A DNA stretch of 64,000 bases, taken from the NCBI GenBank assembly GCA_030015575.1, contig CM057338.1, forward strand, positions 777,307,864 through 777,371,863. Reading direction: 5' to 3'. Shown here piece after piece: positions 59,190-64,000 of this stretch; the first letter of the stretch is position 1, and each line of letters starts with the position of its first letter. This DNA is from Agapanthus africanus (Eukaryota; Streptophyta; Magnoliopsida; Asparagales; Amaryllidaceae). The notes under the pieces are model-generated. The model ran no database searches, was not told the origin of the DNA, and saw nothing but the letters and a program-made list of their open reading frames with translations. The translations under genes were made by a program, and so were the position numbers.

Positions 59190-61600
59190 AGGGTATGTAT
59201 TTACCAGATACGATTCTCACATCTGTATGTTTTACAGATGCTGAGTGGGAGTAAGTTATTGGGAATTAGGTGATTGTCCTCATTATATCGGGATTCGTTG
59301 TAATCGGTGATATTTGAGGAAGTCACCTGGGTTATTTGCCGGACGGCAAGTATTTGGTTTTGAATATCCGCCGTTATGCACCAATTTCAAATTGATGTAT
59401 CTGTACGTCTATTTTCATAGAGTGAGATATACCTTTTTGAAATTATGTCTATGACATTTACCTATATCAGCGGATGGTTAGGTAAGGAGCATTAAACAGC
59501 GGTGTAATTCTTCATAACCAAAGGTACAGTTTTCAACCTACAACACACAGGGAATGAGTTGTCAGACTCAAGGGACTTATACAAAGGATTGTATGTTGTC
59601 CAGGGTCCATCAGGACAGAGGGGTTGGTCCTCGTACTATATTCGGTTTACTTATGACTTCTCTAGTTTTTAGACAGGTGTTTCGTGGAAACACAGGGTCC
59701 GAATTTTGAGAAGTTATAGGTATTTGAATAGAGTAGAGAACCAGGTATAGCAAGTATCGGGATTCTTCAAAGAGATCGAAGATGTAGATACTTATGTATG
59801 GTATTCAGTTGATAGTAATGATAAAGAGATCTTGCTTCTCTTTCAGGTTACTCATAATTGGAAGTGTTCCTAAGTTGAGTAACGCTGATCCGCCTCCTTC
59901 CATTTAGTTGACATGCACTGGAGACAGCTGCATGATTTGAATCTAGTTCAATTAAATCAGTGCCTCTGGTTCTATATTGGATATAGAACAGTTCATATCT
60001 TAACGATGTTAAGGTACGGGGAGTTGTCCGGTTTATGATTAAAACCAGACACTGGACAACTCAAGGCACGTTTCTGTAATGGCTGTTTGTGGGTTGACCC
60101 AGGCTATGACGAGGGTTGACTTTCTACCATCTGGATGAACAATAGCGATATTGTTCTAGACTCGCCACAGTTTTATTAAAAAATGGATTTTTTCAGAAAG
60201 CAGTAGTGGGAGTACGGTAGAACTGGAAGTGATTCCAGAACCACAAACGATTACTGAAGATTTGATAAGGAACCTAAAGAATCAATCTGGTTTGACATTC
60301 CATTGGCCACTCCGCAGATAAGGTGGGTAACTTCAGGCACCCGAGAGGCACTACGGTAGCCTCAAGGACGGTGACAGGGAAGTTCTTGTTTACCCACAAT
60401 TGCCATTGCTGTTGTTCCAGGTTACGAGACCCGGCGGGAGGATGAGTATAGCGTCGTTCTAAACCAGTTTTAGAAGTGCACGTCTATATGACTCTGCCAG
60501 AGGGTTGTCGTAGTCAGTGGGAGTAGCGGAAGCATTGGTGGACAGGTTGCTTATGTCTATTTATAGACTAGAGCAGATGTAGCGGAGATAGATCATCTAT
60601 TTCTGACGTGACAGTCATGGGTTTGACTTCATCAGAATAGGGGATGGATCTGTTGAGAAGGTAGTAGGGTGTGATATCCTGGTATTTGGATGATATACAC
60701 AGAGTAGGAAAGGAAACTCCTACACTACGATCGGTTATACTTTGGTCGTCACACAGTGGTTTCTCCACAAAGGAAATGGATTATATATCTGACATACTGG
60801 TTACTAGATCTATGGTTTTAGATCTAGATTTGGGTGGTTTCCCAATCAGGGTACTTGACAGCATTCTAAGAGTATTTAGGATGGACGACTCCTGGCACGG
60901 TAGTGTACCTGCAGGTAATGGAGTCACCCTCTCCAAAGGTGTCTTACAGACTAAAGGGGAGAGGGACGTGCATGATTGGCAGATCATTTGCTTAGGCAAT
61001 TGAGTCAATCATGAGATGTCAAGTACCACACCAGATGTTGTTCTTGCACTACATGCAATAAGTTGATATTGATCCAATCCTGGAGAAACAGTCGGAAGCA
61101 GTTTTAGAACATAAGTGGATGTTCTAGGGATATGATAACGACAGCCTCATTCGGGAGACAGTTATCATTCCAGGCTTCCAAGGTGACATGGACGACAAGG
61201 AGGTTGTCAGAGTTATAGTTTTCCCTCTGACGAGGGGCAGTATTTTGGACAGGTGATCCAAGGCAATACTGAGGGAGGCATGGCGCGCAGGATACTGATT
61301 AAGTTCAGTTGACGATACAGTCTAAGAAGTTTGGATTTGAAGTTCATTTATGAGCTATGTCCCATCAGACATCCAGACACATTCTAAGACAGGTATTGCT
61401 CATTTCGGGAGATGGCTTTCTCCGCGAACTTGAGATATAGAGAGACATAGAAAGAAACAGCTAAGCGGATCCACTCACTGAGGCTATTCCTCGAACGCAA
61501 TAGTTTCACAAACGAGTTTTGTGAGACTGACTAGTAGAGGAGTTGGGTGTTCGGTATCACACGGGCTGTGAGTATGCGACATCGCAATAATTAGCCTTGA
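59190..61600 (+). pseudogene. Fossil copia pol of E
   Basis: Traces in copia order: protease region (about 59190-59250), integrase (about 59650-59760), linker (about 60200-60270), RT box (about 60680-60730) and the RT tail to RNase H (about 60890-61550). Broken dozens of times, in the same style as G. Confidence 0.75.
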
Positions 61601-61602
61601 GT

Positions 61603-61615
61603 GCAAGTGGGAGAT
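61603..61615 (+). other. Polypurine tract of E
   Basis: GCAAGTGGGAGAT immediately before the 3' LTR. Confidence 0.88.
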
Positions 61616-63855
61616 TGTTGGAGATAGTGCCCTCAGAGTCAATTATTAGGTCACAGGTACGTGATTGTAATGATTGAGGGAGGACCTATCCCGGTAGGAC
61701 AGTCTTACTCGAGATGATAGTATGCTATCTGGTTTACCTTTATCATCGTGTACTGCTTTAGGTGACATGACACGTCGCTATTACATGTTGATAGAGCCCA
61801 TAGGATTCTTGCTTGACCACCAGCAGTATGAGGGCGATCATATAAGTGGGAGCTGGGGGTCTACAAGCATATCCTTAAAAGGTCCCTAGTCGTGGGAGTT
61901 TCGAGACCGGGCATCGATACTCCATTAGTAGACTAGTGTATACAGTCGAGACCCCGACGAGGGGCGGTGGCCGGTCTCACAAGCCACTGGTGTCTGTTGG
62001 ATCACCTAAGATGTATACAGGTGCTCATTGGGTTATAAGTACACCGGACAGGACTCGCCGGGAACATGCTAGTTGGTCATATACCAGACGTCAGATGGCA
62101 GTTCCCTGGTGACATGTGTGCAGGTTAGTTCATCGACCTGGGGATCGTCATTTGTCTCGTGTGAGTTCCCACTGTACTTTGATTACTACCCTACCACGGC
62201 TCAAAGGAGTCGTGCAAACAGGTTTTAGTTGGGTACAGTCCCGAGCCACATGGAGGCAGTGAGCGTATCTTCAGGGGTTCGTCTCTCCCGGTATTGGGGG
62301 TGAGGTCGTGCTGTGTCTAGGAGAGCCATTACACAAAGTCCTTGGCCAAGGCAAGGAGATTTACTGGTAGGTATTCCAGTAGTATCTCAGGGTGTTCTGG
62401 GCTACACTCCGACACGACTTGTACCGCTTTTGGGGGTCTGACTTTTACCAACCCCCTAGGCCCGCCATGCGATACTCATAGACGAACGGACCGGACTGCA
62501 CGGATATTGTCACTGACAGGCTCAGTTGGGTGTCGGGGTGAGCTTCCTCATCGACGTCCCATTTGGTCAGTACCTGGTAGCCCGTCACGTATTGGCTTAT
62601 ACCTCTGACGTGCTAGTGGTTAAATCCACAACCAAGGTGTTGACGAGTCTTTAGAGTCCACCACACTTTCAGTTACTCAAGTTTCGGGCGAAACGCTGTA
62701 GAGGCCGTATGGAGATATGGCAGGGTCCGATCAGATACGTGCGGTATTGCACGGATCAGGATCGGACGGTTTGTACTGGTAGCCGTATGGTTATATGGCA
62801 GGGTTCGATCAGATACGTGCGGTATTGCACGGATCAGGATCGGACGGATATTACTAGCCGGCTTTGGTTTAAGCCGGTCCTAGTTTAGTACAGTGTAGAT
62901 TTTGTCTCTTTGCATTTGTATCCGGACGGAATACAGATGCGGGTGTGTATGCACAGTATCGGGGTTTTCCTGTAATTTATTACGGGACCAGTTTTCTGGA
63001 GTTGCCAGTTTGCATTCCGTTCCGGCCGGTTTTCCTTTGTTCTTTCCCGGCCGGACTTTTCCGATGGAGGGGGTTATTTGCAATTGTGCAAATAACATTT
63101 GTGGAGGGGGTTTCTTGTAAAAGATTGATTATGATAGCTATCATTATCTTTTCCACCATGCTTTTGTTTTTATTTGTGACATGAAAGGGTATGGTTTGAA
63201 AAAGGTAAAGCATGGTTGTATGTTTTCTTGTCTCTTGATGTGGTCACCTCTTTCATCTCCTACACTCACCTCCCTTCTTATGGTTGGCATTCTCACTTCC
63301 TCCACCATAATGATTCATTCTCACTTGAGGAAAGAAAGAACACTAGAGAGAAGAAAAAGAATGAGAGAGTTCATCTTTATTTTTGTGAGGAATTCTTCAT
63401 CTCCTTCTTCTTCTTGTTATGGAAAAATGAAAGCACCATTTTTCCTAACCCCATCCCTCCATCATGGCAACTATCATAAACCCCAAAGTGAGACAAGTTT
63501 CCTACACTTCCTACAGCATATCTTGGACGCGTCGATTCGCCAGCTTCGCGTCCGAGTTGCCTCGGTATTGAGGTGGGAGCCCGTAAAAGCTACAGGCGAT
63601 GTGGTGCCCCTTTCCGACGAGGAGGAGACGGACGAAGATCCCGCGAGGAGATCGGAGTGGAGATGAAGACCGGAGGACTTGGATCGTCGGTATACATCTC
63701 TTCCCTTTCTTATTAGTAGCTAGACTTGTTAATGGTTACGATCCGGACTTTAGTGCGCGGTGGTGCCGGTTTGCAAAGTCCGCAAAATTTAAGTTTATCA
63801 CCGCTTCCGCATTCCGGCATCGGATTGACGGCCGGGGCGCCGCCGTGCACTTACA
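61616..63855 (+). repeat. 3' LTR of E
   Basis: Same length as the 5' LTR (2240 bp) and nearly identical. It is followed by AGAAC (63856-63860). Confidence 0.96.
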
Positions 63856-63860
63856 AGAAC

Positions 63861-64000
63861 ATCTGCTTTGATGATACTGTCAAGGAATTCGACTTTATCA
63901 AAAACCCAGATGAACCATGCATTTACAGTAAGATTGTAGGGAGAACTGTGGTATTCCTCGTCTTGTACGTGGATGACATTCTCCTAATAGGAAATGATAT
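63861..64000 (+). pseudogene. Fossil RT segment of B after E
   Basis: The frame reads KEFDFIKNPDEPCIY and then VVFLVLYVDDILLIGND, with the catalytic YVDD box of reverse transcriptase. It runs off the window; the rest of RT, RNase H and the 3' LTR of B are expected beyond. Confidence 0.88.

Larger units (their letters stand above)
53642..63855 (+). mobile_element. Element E: very young non-autonomous Angela-like LTR retrotransposon
   Basis: Two 2240 bp LTRs (53642-55881 and 61616-63855) differ at only about four or five positions by hand count (about 0.2%), suggesting insertion within roughly the last 0.1 million years. The target duplication AGAAC lies at 53637-53641 and 63856-63860. Primer site and polypurine tract are in place. 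The interior has a structured leader, a doubled ~400 bp unit and a pol fossil with dozens of breaks, closely like that of G. The ends look whole. It must have moved with proteins from another element. Confidence 0.96.
13754..64000 (+). mobile_element. Element B: Angela-like copia element with gag, split by A, C and E; runs off the window
   Basis: Own parts of B: 5' LTR 13754-15931, primer site 15933-15944, leader 15932-16912 and 27527 to about 28605, gag-protease-integrase region to 30699, RT pieces 53080-53641 and 63861-64000. The 3' LTR lies beyond the window. A, C and E interrupt it, each with its own 5 bp target duplication, so B is older than all three. It is the only copy here with a recognisable gag, and without the insertions it would have typical Angela order. 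It is broken: besides the three insertions there are a few breaks in the coding part. Confidence 0.92.

Noticed and set aside
1-64000. Host genes, tRNA, rRNA, Polinton- or envelope-bearing elements
   Set aside because: Every stretch is assigned to an LTR, leader, pol fossil or noncoding interior of the named elements; no env-like or capsid-type gene other than the gag of B and the gag trace of C was seen.

Overview
The window is plant nuclear DNA built entirely from nested LTR retrotransposons. I see no host gene, tRNA, rRNA or CRISPR array. The evidence for a seed plant is indirect. The elements have Ty1/copia domain order (protease, integrase, RT, RNase H), long LTRs of about 2.2 kb with TGTT...TACA-type ends, initiator-Met-tRNA primer sites (TGGTATCAGAGC) and TATGCCCTAGAGGCC-like LTR starts, as in the Angela/BARE lineage. 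One element is Ty3/gypsy-like with 4.5 kb LTRs starting TGTAACG and ending GTGACA, as in Tekay/Del-type chromoviruses and their LARD derivatives. The species cannot be named, but such nesting suggests a large, repeat-rich genome.

Layout, using letters for elements. H (minus strand, Angela-like) is the oldest layer and survives at 858-3087 and 13065-13753. Three elements sit in H: F (minus; only the outer 857 bp of an LTR is in view), G (plus, 3088-13059, TSD TGCAG) and B (plus, 13754 to beyond 64000). B is split by A (minus, 16913-27521, TSD TTTAG), by C (plus gypsy-type LARD, 30700-53074, TSD AGTAG) and by E (plus, 53642-63855, TSD AGAAC). D (minus, 39975-50378) lies inside the 3' LTR of C, so D is four levels deep: D in C in B in H. 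Hand counts of LTR differences give G about 3.5%, A about 2-2.5%, C about 1.2%, D about 0.7% and E about 0.2%. Every order that nesting dictates is respected.

The copia elements form three groups. A, D and F share LTRs starting TGTTAG; A and D carry pol fossils but no recognisable gag. B has its own LTR type and is the only copy with a recognisable gag. E, G and H have LTRs starting TGTTGG (seen in E and G), a heavily decayed pol and, where gag would lie, a tandemly doubled unit of about 400 bp of unknown origin. E is very young by its LTRs although its pol is a fossil, so this group probably moved with proteins made by other elements. All the coding parts are treated here as fossils.

The most interesting signal lies in the roughly 2 kb 5' leaders. 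All six leaders in view carry an array of three two-part hairpins with nearly fixed spacing (93 and 85 bp), and base changes on one arm are matched on the other. Most also share a GC-rich inverted repeat about 200 nt after the primer site and a doubled unit of small hairpins, and all six end at a pyrimidine tract plus AG that resembles a 3' splice site just before the coding region. This looks like a conserved structured RNA module kept while the coding part was replaced or lost.
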